Shown in pieces: positions 34,088 to 42,591 of a DNA stretch of 64,000 nucleotides (within the stretch, counting starts at the first letter, position 1; every line of letters starts with the position of its first letter). This DNA is from Sporobacter sp963675425. GTDB taxonomy: Bacteria; Bacillota; Clostridia; Oscillospirales; Oscillospiraceae. The notes below the pieces were generated by a model. That model searched no databases. It was not told the origin of the DNA and saw only the letters and a program-made list of their open reading frames with translations. The stretch covers positions 2,852,001-2,916,000 of the forward strand of contig OY776214.1 of assembly GCA_963675425.1 (NCBI GenBank), read 5' to 3'. Position numbers and translations under genes: made by a program.

Positions 34088-35311
34088 ATGAAAGATATTT
34101 CACGTGAGCACAAAGTGTTTGATTTTTTTAAATACGGCACCCTGGCATTGCTGCCGATACTGAATATTTATAAGGGTATCTCTTTTGTCGATCTCGGGTT
34201 TGCCGTGCTGCTGTTGCTGATGATCCTTGAGATTATCCTCAACAGGGGCCGCTTTGAAATCAATGCGGATATGCTCGTGATTTTTTCCATCATGATTGTT
34301 CTGAACATTATAACGGGTTTTATTCACATGAGGTCCTTTGATGTTGAGCTGACGATGAAGAATGCTCTGATGATGATTCTTTTCATGGTAGTCTCCACCT
34401 ATTACGTCAGGGATAACGTCGTTAATAAGGATCGATTTTACAAGTTTTTATGCGTCATAGGCGTTGTATGCTCGTTGTTTACGATTATCCAGTATGTTTT
34501 GTATTTAAGAGGCACCGTGCTTTATGGGATCATAACGTGGCTGCCGTCGGACTATTCCATTACCGACCCCGCGGGAGGCGGCTCAATCAGCTACGGCCGG
34601 CCGCCGTCTTTTTTCACCGAACCGGCGCATTTTGCGATATACATACTGCCGGTTTATACGCTGTCGCTTTTTAAAAGGAAGTTTGGGCTGAGCCTTCTAT
34701 TTTTGATGGCGTTAATCCTGTCCACCAGCTCAACCGGCATGATGGGGGCGATAATCGTAACGGGCGTATTTATTATCAAATCACCAAAGATCCCGCTGAT
34801 TATCAAATGGATTTTTGTCCTTATCGGCATCCTGCTATTTATACAATTTTTGCCGGACATTAATGAAAGCGGTGTTTTCGAAAAAGTCCAGTTTGTGAAT
34901 TTGAAGAGCAATATTCGCGTTTTCGGTTCTCTGGAGTATTTTAAGCATTATGACGCGAAGGAGCTGCTGTTCGGCGTTGGCCTCAACCGTCTGTCCGAAT
35001 ATCTGATGCTTACAGCCTCACGTAATGTGACGAACTACGCTAACGCGCTTATTTTTTCGTTTTTAAGTTTCGGACTCCTCGGCGGCTCGATTTGGACATA
35101 CTTTATTTTCACGCTTCATCGGCTGAGCAGGAATAAAATGCTTTTCGTTGTTTTTTTAATTGCTTATGTAACCGACCAGATTCTTTTCAACAGGAACCTG
35201 TTCTATTTGTTGCTTATTCTATATGTTTTTTCAGACAAAGCTGAAAAGGCCGCGCCGGAAGAACTCTCACAATCATGCGGACAGGATATTGATAAAGGAC
35301 TGAACCTATGA
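34088..35311 (+). CDS. O-antigen-ligase/polysaccharide polymerase-like membrane protein
   Basis: From the ATG at 34088 (AGGAGCTCGT directly before) this encodes 407 residues with about ten to eleven membrane segments and a large external loop around residues 160-200 (SYGRPPSFFTEPAHFAIY). That loop is the usual feature of Wzy/O-antigen-ligase proteins. It most likely polymerises the repeat units outside the membrane. It lies directly after two glycosyltransferases and overlaps the next gene by four bases. Sequence conservation in this family is low, so the call rests on topology and context. Confidence 0.78.
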   Translation: MKDISREHKVFDFFKYGTLALLPILNIYKGISFVDLGFAVLLLLMILEIILNRGRFEINADMLVIFSIMIVLNIITGFIHMRSFDVELTMKNALMMILFMVVSTYYVRDNVVNKDRFYKFLCVIGVVCSLFTIIQYVLYLRGTVLYGIITWLPSDYSITDPAGGGSISYGRPPSFFTEPAHFAIYILPVYTLSLFKRKFGLSLLFLMALILSTSSTGMMGAIIVTGVFIIKSPKIPLIIKWIFVLIGILLFIQFLPDINESGVFEKVQFVNLKSNIRVFGSLEYFKHYDAKELLFGVGLNRLSEYLMLTASRNVTNYANALIFSFLSFGLLGGSIWTYFIFTLHRLSRNKMLFVVFLIAYVTDQILFNRNLFYLLLILYVFSDKAEKAAPEELSQSCGQDIDKGLNL

Positions 35312-37155
35312 AAGTTGCCTTCAGGTTCGACGACATCACAACGCATATGAACTGGGACATGTTTGACAGACTCGTTGAGCTGTTTAGTAAATATCAGATT
35401 AAGCCGCTCTTGGGCGTCATACCCGATAACCGCGACCCGACGCTTTTAAAGCTGCCCTGCCGCGAAGACGGCTGGGCGAAGATCAAAGCACTGAAGGACC
35501 GGGGATGGTTGATGGCACAGCATGGATATCAGCATGCGTACGCCAGCGACAACGCCGGCCTTCTGGGGATTAACCATTACAGCGAATTTGCCGGTGTTGC
35601 GTATCAAACGCAATTTGACATGCTGCGTGACGGCCGCAAGCTGCTTGAGGAGCACGGCCTGGCTTCCGATATTTTTATGGCCCCGGCTCATTCTTACGAT
35701 GATCAAACGCTTCAGGCGCTCAGCGCGCTCGGGTTTCGATATGTGACAGACGGATACAGCCTGTTACCCTACAAGAGACACGGCCTTAAATTTATCCCGT
35801 GCCAGACGTCCGTGCCGCGGAAAATCCCATTTGGGCTGCTTACAGTCTGTCTGCATCCGAACACGATGACGGATGAAGCGTTTATAACACTTTATAAGTG
35901 GCTTGAGCATAACCGGGAATGCGTTTGCGATTACGAAGCGGCGCTGAAAACGCCGGGACACGGGCTTCTCAGCCGTGCCATGGAAAAGTGTGTGCTTACC
36001 TTGAGAAAAAGCCTTAAAAACAAGGAACGTCCGATATCGGATGATTCGGCTGCCGAGTCGAATGCGCAAGAGCCTGCGATCGTCTTGTTCACCGCTAATT
36101 ATGCGGGCGGTATCCTGCAGTTTGCTGTTTATCTGGCACAGGTGCTCGCACGGCAGGGCCGGAGCGTCTGCTTGTTTCTTCCGGAAAACGCCCGAGACAT
36201 CGCGCTGCCGCCAGCCGTTACGGTTTATCGTTTTAAACGCTATCGCAAGGCGATGCCGGGAAACAAATACGCCGCCGATTTAGCGCGCCGGCTGGCCGGC
36301 TTAAAGCCGTCACGGGTGCTGCTGTGCGACGATACGATCATAACCGAGCAAATACTGCTGCGGCTTGATAAAAAGATTCAGACGACCCAGTTTATACACG
36401 ATGTCCTGCCGCACCCGAGCTGGACGGGGATCTATGAGCGGCTGCGGATGCAGCTTGAAAAAACATACCGGCGAAAGGGACTCGGACGGGCTGATCAAAT
36501 CCGAATGCTTTCAAAAAACGGTTATGAGCAGTTTTTGGCGGCATATCCGAAATACCGGACCAAAGCGGACTATATGCTGCTGGGGGCGCATATTCCGGAC
36601 ACGCGGCCTGTCCGTCCTGCTGAAATGACGCAATCATCGGGCTATTATTTATTCTTTGGCCGCATTGATAAATATAAGGGCATTGTCAATCTTCTTAAAG
36701 CGTATGAACGGCTCGCGGAGCCGGATAGGCCGCCGCTGGTTATCGCCGGCAGCGGCACGCTGCAGGCGGAAGAAGCGAATCTGGCCGCCCAAAATGAGGA
36801 TGTCGTGCTCATTAACCGTTTTGTAGACGACGCCGAAATGCTCTGGCTGATTCAAAACGCGCTGACGGTTGCGCTGCCGTATATCGAGGCGTCGCAAAGC
36901 GGCGTGCTGCCGCTGGCATACCATTTTGGCGTACCGGTTGTCACGTCCGCCGTCAGGGGACTGGCCGAATTCGTCGAAGACGGTGAAAGCGGCTATGTTT
37001 GCGCCGATATCGGGACGATGAGCCATGCGCTTGGTAGGATGAACGACCCAAGCGTCCGCGAAAAACTCAGCCGCGGCGCTTTGAGGCTTTCGAAAGAACG
37101 GCTGGACTGGGATAGAAATATCAAAAAGGCTCTTGGACTGACGGATATACCGTAA
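35308..37155 (+). CDS. Polysaccharide-deacetylase-like (DUF2334/NodB-type) domain fused to a glycosyltransferase
   Basis: This encodes 615 residues in two parts. Residues 1-215 look like a DUF2334/NodB deacetylase fold, with the metal-binding aspartates in FRFDD (residues 6-10), QHGYQH near residue 73 and the APAHSYD block near residue 127. Residues 250-610 form a GT-B glycosyltransferase, with YYLFFGRIDKYKGIVNLLKAY near residue 447 and LPYIEASQSGVLPLAYHFGVP near residue 525. The fusion could place a sugar and remove its acetyl group in one protein, although such deacetylases usually act outside. No signal peptide is seen, so a cytoplasmic step is implied. The ATG overlaps the polymerase stop. 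Confidence 0.82.
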   Translation: MKVAFRFDDITTHMNWDMFDRLVELFSKYQIKPLLGVIPDNRDPTLLKLPCREDGWAKIKALKDRGWLMAQHGYQHAYASDNAGLLGINHYSEFAGVAYQTQFDMLRDGRKLLEEHGLASDIFMAPAHSYDDQTLQALSALGFRYVTDGYSLLPYKRHGLKFIPCQTSVPRKIPFGLLTVCLHPNTMTDEAFITLYKWLEHNRECVCDYEAALKTPGHGLLSRAMEKCVLTLRKSLKNKERPISDDSAAESNAQEPAIVLFTANYAGGILQFAVYLAQVLARQGRSVCLFLPENARDIALPPAVTVYRFKRYRKAMPGNKYAADLARRLAGLKPSRVLLCDDTIITEQILLRLDKKIQTTQFIHDVLPHPSWTGIYERLRMQLEKTYRRKGLGRADQIRMLSKNGYEQFLAAYPKYRTKADYMLLGAHIPDTRPVRPAEMTQSSGYYLFFGRIDKYKGIVNLLKAYERLAEPDRPPLVIAGSGTLQAEEANLAAQNEDVVLINRFVDDAEMLWLIQNALTVALPYIEASQSGVLPLAYHFGVPVVTSAVRGLAEFVEDGESGYVCADIGTMSHALGRMNDPSVREKLSRGALRLSKERLDWDRNIKKALGLTDIP

Positions 37156-37171
37156 GCAGCGGAGGGAACAC

Positions 37172-38557
37172 ATGAAAGTAATCATTTTAGCGGGGGGCAG
37201 CGGCACACGTCTGTGGCCGCTCAGCCGTGAGCGTTACCCAAAGCAGTTTGTCAAGCTGCCCGGTGCACAGCGTTCACTGTTTCAGGAATCCTTTGACCGC
37301 AGTCTGCTGCTGACTGAGCCGTCAGATATTTATATCGTCACAAACAAGGACTACAAGTTTCTCATCATGGGACAAGTCAAGGAGCTCGGCTGCGGCTATG
37401 ATGAAGAAAACATTCTCGTTGAGCCCGAGGCCAAAAACACGCTGCCGGCTATCTTTGCCGGTGTGGACGCGATCGCTAAAAAAGGCGACGACGACGTCGC
37501 TGTTTTTCCGTCGGACCATCTGATACGGGACAGCGAGAAATTTACCGGTCTCATCAAAGCCGCCGCAGGTCTGACGGGCGAGTATATCGTCACTTTTGGT
37601 ATCACGCCGGACGGGCCGAACACGGGCTACGGCTATATCCGCCCCGGCACGGCGCTGTCGTTGGGCTTTAAGGCTGAGGCATTCATGGAAAAACCGACGC
37701 TTGAAAAGGCTAAGGCGTATATCGACGGCGGATGCCTGTGGAACGCCGGCATTTTCCTGTTCAATACCGCGCTTCTTTCCGAAGAAGTGAAGGCGTATGC
37801 GCCGGAGGTCTTTTCAGCTTTTGAGGCTGCGGATACGCTTACCGAGGCGTTTTCAAAGATCCAAACAAAAATATCCATCGACTATGCCGTCATGGAGAAA
37901 AGTACCCGCGTTGCCGTTGTGCCCGCTGATATCGGCTGGAACGATCTGGGCAGCTTCGATTCGTTTCGTGAAATCCTTCAAAAGGATCAAGATGGCAATG
38001 TACTGCCGGACGATGCGGTAGTACTAGATTCGGCCGACAACCTCATCTATACAGATGAGGACAAGGTTATTGCGGCTGTTGGTGTTGATGGTCTAATCGT
38101 TGTGGATAACCGGGACGCACTGCTCATTTGCAAAAAGGATGAGTCGCAAAAGGTTCGCGGCGTTGTCGATGCGCTTAAAGAAAGAGGAGACCGCAGGACG
38201 GCGTTTCACGTACAGGATTACCGGCCATGGGGACATTACAAGGTTCTGGAGGAAGAAAAGGGCGCATTCAAGATCAAGCGGCTTACCATCCATCCGCTTA
38301 AGAAGGTTAGCTATCAGCTCCACTATCATCGCAGTGAGCATTGGGTCGTCGTGCGCGGCATGGCGCGCGTCACGGTCGACGGCAACGTTCGGCTCGTTGC
38401 CGCGGGCGAGAGTATCTGGATCAAGCCGGGGCAGAAACATCGCCTTGAAAATCCCGGAAAGACAATGCTCGAGGTCATTGAGGTTCAAATGGGCGAATAC
38501 CTTGAGGAAGACGATATCATACGGCTGGACGACGAATATGGCCGAGAGCAGGGGTGA
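37172..38557 (+). CDS. manC: Mannose-1-phosphate guanylyltransferase / mannose-6-phosphate isomerase
   Basis: This encodes 461 residues of the bifunctional type II enzyme. The nucleotidyltransferase domain is residues 1-340, with LAGGSGTRLWPLSRERYPKQF at residues 5-25 and FMEKPTLEKA near residue 171. A C-terminal cupin isomerase domain includes RPWGHYKVLE near residue 351 and LHYHRSEHWVVVRGMA near residue 384. It makes GDP-mannose from fructose-6-phosphate and mannose-1-phosphate with the mutase encoded next. GGAGGGAACAC precedes the ATG. Its presence implies mannose or a GDP-mannose-derived sugar in the polysaccharide. Confidence 0.95.
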   Translation: MKVIILAGGSGTRLWPLSRERYPKQFVKLPGAQRSLFQESFDRSLLLTEPSDIYIVTNKDYKFLIMGQVKELGCGYDEENILVEPEAKNTLPAIFAGVDAIAKKGDDDVAVFPSDHLIRDSEKFTGLIKAAAGLTGEYIVTFGITPDGPNTGYGYIRPGTALSLGFKAEAFMEKPTLEKAKAYIDGGCLWNAGIFLFNTALLSEEVKAYAPEVFSAFEAADTLTEAFSKIQTKISIDYAVMEKSTRVAVVPADIGWNDLGSFDSFREILQKDQDGNVLPDDAVVLDSADNLIYTDEDKVIAAVGVDGLIVVDNRDALLICKKDESQKVRGVVDALKERGDRRTAFHVQDYRPWGHYKVLEEEKGAFKIKRLTIHPLKKVSYQLHYHRSEHWVVVRGMARVTVDGNVRLVAAGESIWIKPGQKHRLENPGKTMLEVIEVQMGEYLEEDDIIRLDDEYGREQG

Positions 38558-38563
38558 AACCGT

Positions 38564-40297
38564 GTGGATTATAAGAAAAAATACGACGAGTGGCGTAAAA
38601 GCCCCCGGGTTAGCGACGAACTTAAAAAAGAACTGAAAGCCATCAAGGGCGACAAGGACGAGATCCGTGAGCGCTTTAAGGGCGAGCTGGAATTCGGCAC
38701 CGGCGGCCTGCGCGGCCTTGTCGGCGCGGGTACGACGCGCCTGAACGTGCATACCGTGTGCCGGGCCACACAGGGCCTGGCCGACATAATCCGTAAGAAA
38801 AAGCCGGACGCCCCCGCCGTCGCCGTTGCGTATGACTCGCGGCATCTATCCGGTACGTTTGCGTTGGAGGCGTCGCTCGTACTGGCCGCCAACGGGATCA
38901 AGGCCTATTTGTTTGAGTCCCTGCGGCCGACGCCGGAGCTGTCCTTCGCCGTGCGTCATCTCGGCTGCCATGCCGGCATTATTATAACGGCCAGCCATAA
39001 TCCGCCTGAGTACAACGGGTATAAGGTCTATGGGCCGGATGGCGGGCAGATCACGCGGAAGGTGGCTAATAAAATTACGGATGCCATCGATAAGCTCGAC
39101 CTGTTTGAAGATATTAAAAGCCTGTCGGAAAAGAAGGCCCGCAAGCAGGGGCTTCTTGTTACGATCGGTGAGACGGTCGACCAGGCGTATATGGATGCTG
39201 TTACGGGCCTCGACGCCTGTCGGCAGGCCGGGCATGACACGCTCCGCGTCGTCTATACGCCGCTGCATGGTGCGGGACTGATGCCCGTCACGGCGGTGCT
39301 TGAGAAGCTGGGATACCGAAACGTCTTTGTTGTCGAATCTCAGGCTGATCCCGACGGCGGCTTTCCAACCGTCAAAACGCCGGACCCGTCTGACATTGCC
39401 GTGTTTGACGAGGCTATCAAGCTCGCCGCCGCTCAAAGCGCCGATATCATCCTGGCCACCGATCCCGACTGCGACCGGCTCGGTGTCGCGGCCAGGGATA
39501 AGAGCGGCGGCTACACGGTACTCGGCGGCAGCGAGATTGGCGCGCTTTTAACGCACTATGTCCTTTCGTCTAAAAAAAATGTCACACGCCGGGATGCCGT
39601 TGTCAAGACGATCGTAACGTCCGAGCTGGGTGCGGCTATTGCAGAGGACCTTGGCGCGTCGGTTTTTAACACGTTGACAGGCTTTAAGTATATCGGCGAA
39701 ATGATCGGCGAATTTGAAAGAGGTGGACAGAACGACTTTGCCTTTGGCTATGAGGAAAGCTGCGGCTATCTTACCGGCACCTTCGTCCGGGATAAGGACG
39801 CTGTGGTTGCCGCTGCTTTAATTTGCGATATGGCGTCGTTTTATCTTAATAGAGGCCTGACCCTTTTTGACGCGCTTGACAGGCTGAGCCGGGAATACGG
39901 GTATTACAGCGACGAGCTGATCAGCTATACGGTTAAGGGCGCGCCGGGTGGCGAGCAGATACAAAAGCTGTTCGGCCGCTTAAGAAGCGAACCACTCAAA
40001 GGTCTGTTTGACGATATGATGACGATCGAGGACTATGCATGCTGCAAACGTCTCAATGTGCAAACGGGACAGACTGTGCCAATTGCGCTGCCGGCCTCCG
40101 ACGTTGTCAAGGTGATTTTTACCGACGGCTCGTGGTTTGCCGTCAGGCCGTCCGGTACAGAGCCGAAGCTGAAGCTGTATTTTTCGGGACGCGGTACGTC
40201 TTATGCCGTCGCCGCCGACCGTGTCCAGACTGTCAGGGACAGCGTTCTGAGGTATCTCGGCGGGCCGGATAGAGTCAAAGTCCCAGAAGCGTACTGA
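38564..40297 (+). CDS. Phosphoglucomutase/phosphomannomutase
   Basis: This encodes 577 residues of the alpha-D-phosphohexomutase family. The active serine lies in TASHNPPEYNGYK near residue 145, the metal site is DPDCDRLG near residue 306, and the sugar-phosphate loop is RPSGTEPKLKLYF near residue 530. The length fits the longer PgcA/phosphomannomutase type. The start is a GTG with AGGGGTG upstream, six bases after the manC stop codon. With ManC it supplies GDP-mannose; it may also act on glucose phosphates. Confidence 0.92.
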   Translation: MDYKKKYDEWRKSPRVSDELKKELKAIKGDKDEIRERFKGELEFGTGGLRGLVGAGTTRLNVHTVCRATQGLADIIRKKKPDAPAVAVAYDSRHLSGTFALEASLVLAANGIKAYLFESLRPTPELSFAVRHLGCHAGIIITASHNPPEYNGYKVYGPDGGQITRKVANKITDAIDKLDLFEDIKSLSEKKARKQGLLVTIGETVDQAYMDAVTGLDACRQAGHDTLRVVYTPLHGAGLMPVTAVLEKLGYRNVFVVESQADPDGGFPTVKTPDPSDIAVFDEAIKLAAAQSADIILATDPDCDRLGVAARDKSGGYTVLGGSEIGALLTHYVLSSKKNVTRRDAVVKTIVTSELGAAIAEDLGASVFNTLTGFKYIGEMIGEFERGGQNDFAFGYEESCGYLTGTFVRDKDAVVAAALICDMASFYLNRGLTLFDALDRLSREYGYYSDELISYTVKGAPGGEQIQKLFGRLRSEPLKGLFDDMMTIEDYACCKRLNVQTGQTVPIALPASDVVKVIFTDGSWFAVRPSGTEPKLKLYFSGRGTSYAVAADRVQTVRDSVLRYLGGPDRVKVPEAY

Positions 40298-40312
40298 CTT
40301 GGGGAGGGTGAA

Positions 40313-41092
40313 ATGGTTAACGTAACGTATAAAAAAAATGGTTTTAACATTAATGCCGTCTGGTTTTGCGGGGACATTAATCAGGTCCTTGAAAACTCTG
40401 CTGCCGATATTATTTTTTTTCACGGAATTGATGACCCGGGGCTGAAGGGCAGCATAACAATTCCGCAAAAAACAATGATGACCGATCTGCGCCGGCCGCT
40501 CGACGAGTTGTTCGGCTGCTTGAGCAGCTCCTGTAAAAACAGAATACATAAGGCGGAACGGGAAAACCTTGTATTTGCAGTATTTACCGCCGCCGAGCTG
40601 AAAAAAGACCCGAATCTGATGGAATCTTTTAAACGTGATTTTGCTGAATTCATCCGGCTCAAGGGTATCAACAGTGCTTTTAACGAGAAAGCGATCCGGC
40701 AATACATCGACAGCGGCGCGCTGGTTTTGACAAAAGTATCAAAGGGAACCGTCTGCTATGCGCAGCATACGTTTATCAGCGACGGCAGGCAGACGCGGGG
40801 GCTATATTCCGTCTCAAACTTCAGGACTGAGGGACTCGACACGAAAATTTCCGCGAATGCCAACAGGTATCTGCATTGGAAGGAAATTGAGTATCTTCGC
40901 CGGCACGGTTTTGAAACGTACGACTGGGGCGGTATCCGCGACGACAGGAAGCCCAGCGGCGTTGATGCGTTTAAGATGGAGTTCCGCGGTCAGATATGCA
41001 CGCAATTCAATGTGCTCTCGGGAAAGACCGCAAGGGGAAAAGCCGCTATTTTTCTTTTAAAAAGATTTGACGGCATACTGTATGAGCGGTAA
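40313..41092 (+). CDS. FemAB/GNAT-like acyltransferase, first tandem copy
   Basis: This encodes 259 residues. A GNAT-like fold of the FemAB/lipid-II aminoacyltransferase kind is indicated by GLYSVSNFRTEGLDTKISANANRYLHW (residues 163-189) and by HGFETYDWGGI near residue 200, the typical YDWGG core. Such enzymes transfer an amino acid from tRNA, or an acyl group, to an amino group. A polysaccharide location suggests modification of the amino sugar. GGAGGG precedes the ATG, 15 bases after the mutase. It is homologous along its whole length to the next gene. It is shorter than FemX proteins and lacks their coiled-coil insertion. Confidence 0.75.
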   Translation: MVNVTYKKNGFNINAVWFCGDINQVLENSAADIIFFHGIDDPGLKGSITIPQKTMMTDLRRPLDELFGCLSSSCKNRIHKAERENLVFAVFTAAELKKDPNLMESFKRDFAEFIRLKGINSAFNEKAIRQYIDSGALVLTKVSKGTVCYAQHTFISDGRQTRGLYSVSNFRTEGLDTKISANANRYLHWKEIEYLRRHGFETYDWGGIRDDRKPSGVDAFKMEFRGQICTQFNVLSGKTARGKAAIFLLKRFDGILYER

Positions 41093-41131
41093 AATCTTGT
41101 GCCCGGTATTTTATGGGAGAACGAGGTTTTT

Positions 41132-41914
41132 ATGATAGACTTTGTATATAAGCGGCGCGGTGTGACGGTCAACGCGGTTTGGTTTGCCGGCCGCAACTAT
41201 GCCGACATCATAAAAAACAGCTGCGCGGATATCGTCTTCTTTCATGGTATTGACGATCCCGGCTTGAAAAACAGCGTCGTCATGGTTCAAAAGACGCTGA
41301 AAACTGACCTCCGTCAACCACCGGAGAAAATATTCGCGGAATTCGGGAGTACGTGCCGCAATGGAATCCGCAGGGCTGAGCGTGAGGGAATAACGTTTTC
41401 ATATTACAATGCGGCGGCCCTCATAGCAAATCCCAGGCTGATGGCTGAATTTAGACGGGAATTTGACGAGTTTTCCAGAATAAAGGGCATTGAAAACCTG
41501 TTTAATCCATCCGCTATGGCCCGGTATATCGACAAGGGCGGCGCAGTCCTGACGAAAGCCTCAAAAGACGGCATAGACTATGCGCAGCATGTCCTGGTCA
41601 CCGATGGCAGTTCCGCGCGACTGCTGCACTCCGTATCAAAATTCCGCGATCAGCAGATGGACAGGAATCTGACTGGAAATGCTAATCGTCTGCTGCACTG
41701 GAAGGAAATGGAGTATATGCGAAGCCTTGGGCTGCAAATGTATGACTGGGGCGGTATTACGGACGATCAGAAGCCCAACGGGGTGGACTTTTTTAAAATG
41801 GAATTTCATGGTCTTCTAACGCCATATAACAATGTCTTGGTCGGCAAAAACCTCAAAGGCAAAGTTGTTATATTCATTATAAAAAGGTTATGGCGAAACG
41901 AGAGCAGTGTTTGA
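41132..41914 (+). CDS. FemAB/GNAT-like acyltransferase, second tandem copy
   Basis: From the ATG at 41132 (GAGG upstream) this encodes 260 residues. It parallels the previous protein: VNAVWFAGRNYADIIKNS, FFHGIDDPGLKNS, ANRLLHWKEMEYMRSLG and MYDWGGITDDQKPNG all have direct counterparts there. The two are clearly paralogues but differ at many positions, so they probably act on different acceptors or donors. It is the last gene before the c-di-GMP riboswitch array; no terminator separates them clearly. Confidence 0.75.
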   Translation: MIDFVYKRRGVTVNAVWFAGRNYADIIKNSCADIVFFHGIDDPGLKNSVVMVQKTLKTDLRQPPEKIFAEFGSTCRNGIRRAEREGITFSYYNAAALIANPRLMAEFRREFDEFSRIKGIENLFNPSAMARYIDKGGAVLTKASKDGIDYAQHVLVTDGSSARLLHSVSKFRDQQMDRNLTGNANRLLHWKEMEYMRSLGLQMYDWGGITDDQKPNGVDFFKMEFHGLLTPYNNVLVGKNLKGKVVIFIIKRLWRNESSV

Positions 41915-41992
41915 CCGGATATCGCCCGATTTGTGCAGTTTATCGCGCTTTTACCGCGAAAAACAAAAAAATTTGTAATTTCTCGAAAAACC

Positions 41993-42020
41993 TTGACAAA
42001 TTGTCGGGCTATGTTAAAAT
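41993..42020 (+). promoter_or_regulatory. Promoter of the c-di-GMP riboswitch array
   Basis: TTGACA (41993-41998) and TAAAAT (42015-42020) are 16 bases apart. The small dyad GACAA-A-TTGTC (41995-42005) overlaps the -35 end. It uses the same half-site as the cluster promoter at 29788-29806. Confidence 0.72.
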
Positions 42021-42051
42021 AAAATTATATTGGAATATTTACCTAATTGAA

Positions 42052-42142
42052 AAAGGCAAACTTATTGAAAAATAAGGACGCAAAGCCACGGGTCTAAAAC
42101 CACAGCCTTCAGAGGAGGCAGGTTATGACAGCCGGTTGCCAA
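42052..42142 (+). ncRNA. Cyclic di-GMP-I riboswitch, copy 1
   Basis: GGCAAAC, GGACGCAAAGCCACGGGTCTAAAACC and GACAGCCGGTTGCC match the GEMM-I consensus in order. It is followed by a strong terminator (42157-42198). Confidence 0.92.
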
Positions 42143-42156
42143 TAGTGAGTTATGTT

Positions 42157-42202
42157 AAAAGCTCTGTTTGCGCAACCGCAAACAGAGCTTTTTTGTTTTT
42201 TT
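42157..42202 (+). terminator. Terminator of c-di-GMP riboswitch copy 1
   Basis: AAGCTCTGTTTGCG pairs with CGCAAACAGAGCTT around CAAC and is followed by TTTTGTTTTTTT. The same stem sequence recurs after copy 2. Confidence 0.9.
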
Positions 42203-42295
42203 ACTACTCCGAACAAAAGCATAATTCTGTTGTTCAGGGCGTCAGCCACCGTCCCGGAAATATTCTTAAAAGGGTTTTGAAAACTAAGTCCCGAT

Positions 42296-42391
42296 AATAG
42301 CAAACTCTCTGAAAAGAGGGGACGCAAAGCCAAGGGTCTAAAATCGGAGGACTCCGCCTGGAGCCGAAGGTTATGACAGCCGGTTGCCGAA
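42296..42391 (+). ncRNA. Cyclic di-GMP-I riboswitch, copy 2
   Basis: GGGACGCAAAGCCAAGGGTCTAAAAT and GACAGCCGGTTGCC are present in GEMM-I order with a longer central stem (GGAGGACTCCGCC). It lies between terminator 1 and terminator 2. Confidence 0.92.
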
Positions 42392-42405
42392 GACTGAGTT
42401 ACGTT

Positions 42406-42446
42406 GAATAGCTCTGTTTGCGCAGCCGCAAACAGAGCTATTTGTT
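42406..42446 (+). terminator. Terminator-like hairpin of riboswitch copy 2
   Basis: TAGCTCTGTTTGCG pairs with CGCAAACAGAGCTA. The stem is that of terminator 1, but the T-run is broken (TTTGTTC), so it may be leaky. Confidence 0.75.
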
Positions 42447-42460
42447 CTAAAAAGCCTTAA

Positions 42461-42556
42461 AAATAGCAGACCTTCTGAGAAGAAGGGACGCAAAGCCAAG
42501 GGTCTAAGACCACAGTTCTCCTGCGGGAGGCAGGTTATGACAGCCGGTTGCCGTGT
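42461..42556 (+). ncRNA. Cyclic di-GMP-I riboswitch, copy 3
   Basis: GGGACGCAAAGCCAAGGGTCTAAGACC and GACAGCCGGTTGCC again follow GEMM-I order. It lies 36 bases before the GTG of the beta-helix gene, with no full terminator after it, so this copy could act on translation or by a structure I cannot resolve. Confidence 0.9.
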
Positions 42557-42591
42557 GATCTGAGAGCGGAGAATGTAAAGGGGTTATTTAG

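Noticed and set aside
38093..38845. 250-residue open frame antisense to manC and the mutase gene
   Set aside because: It crosses the junction of two well-supported genes and shows no family likeness.
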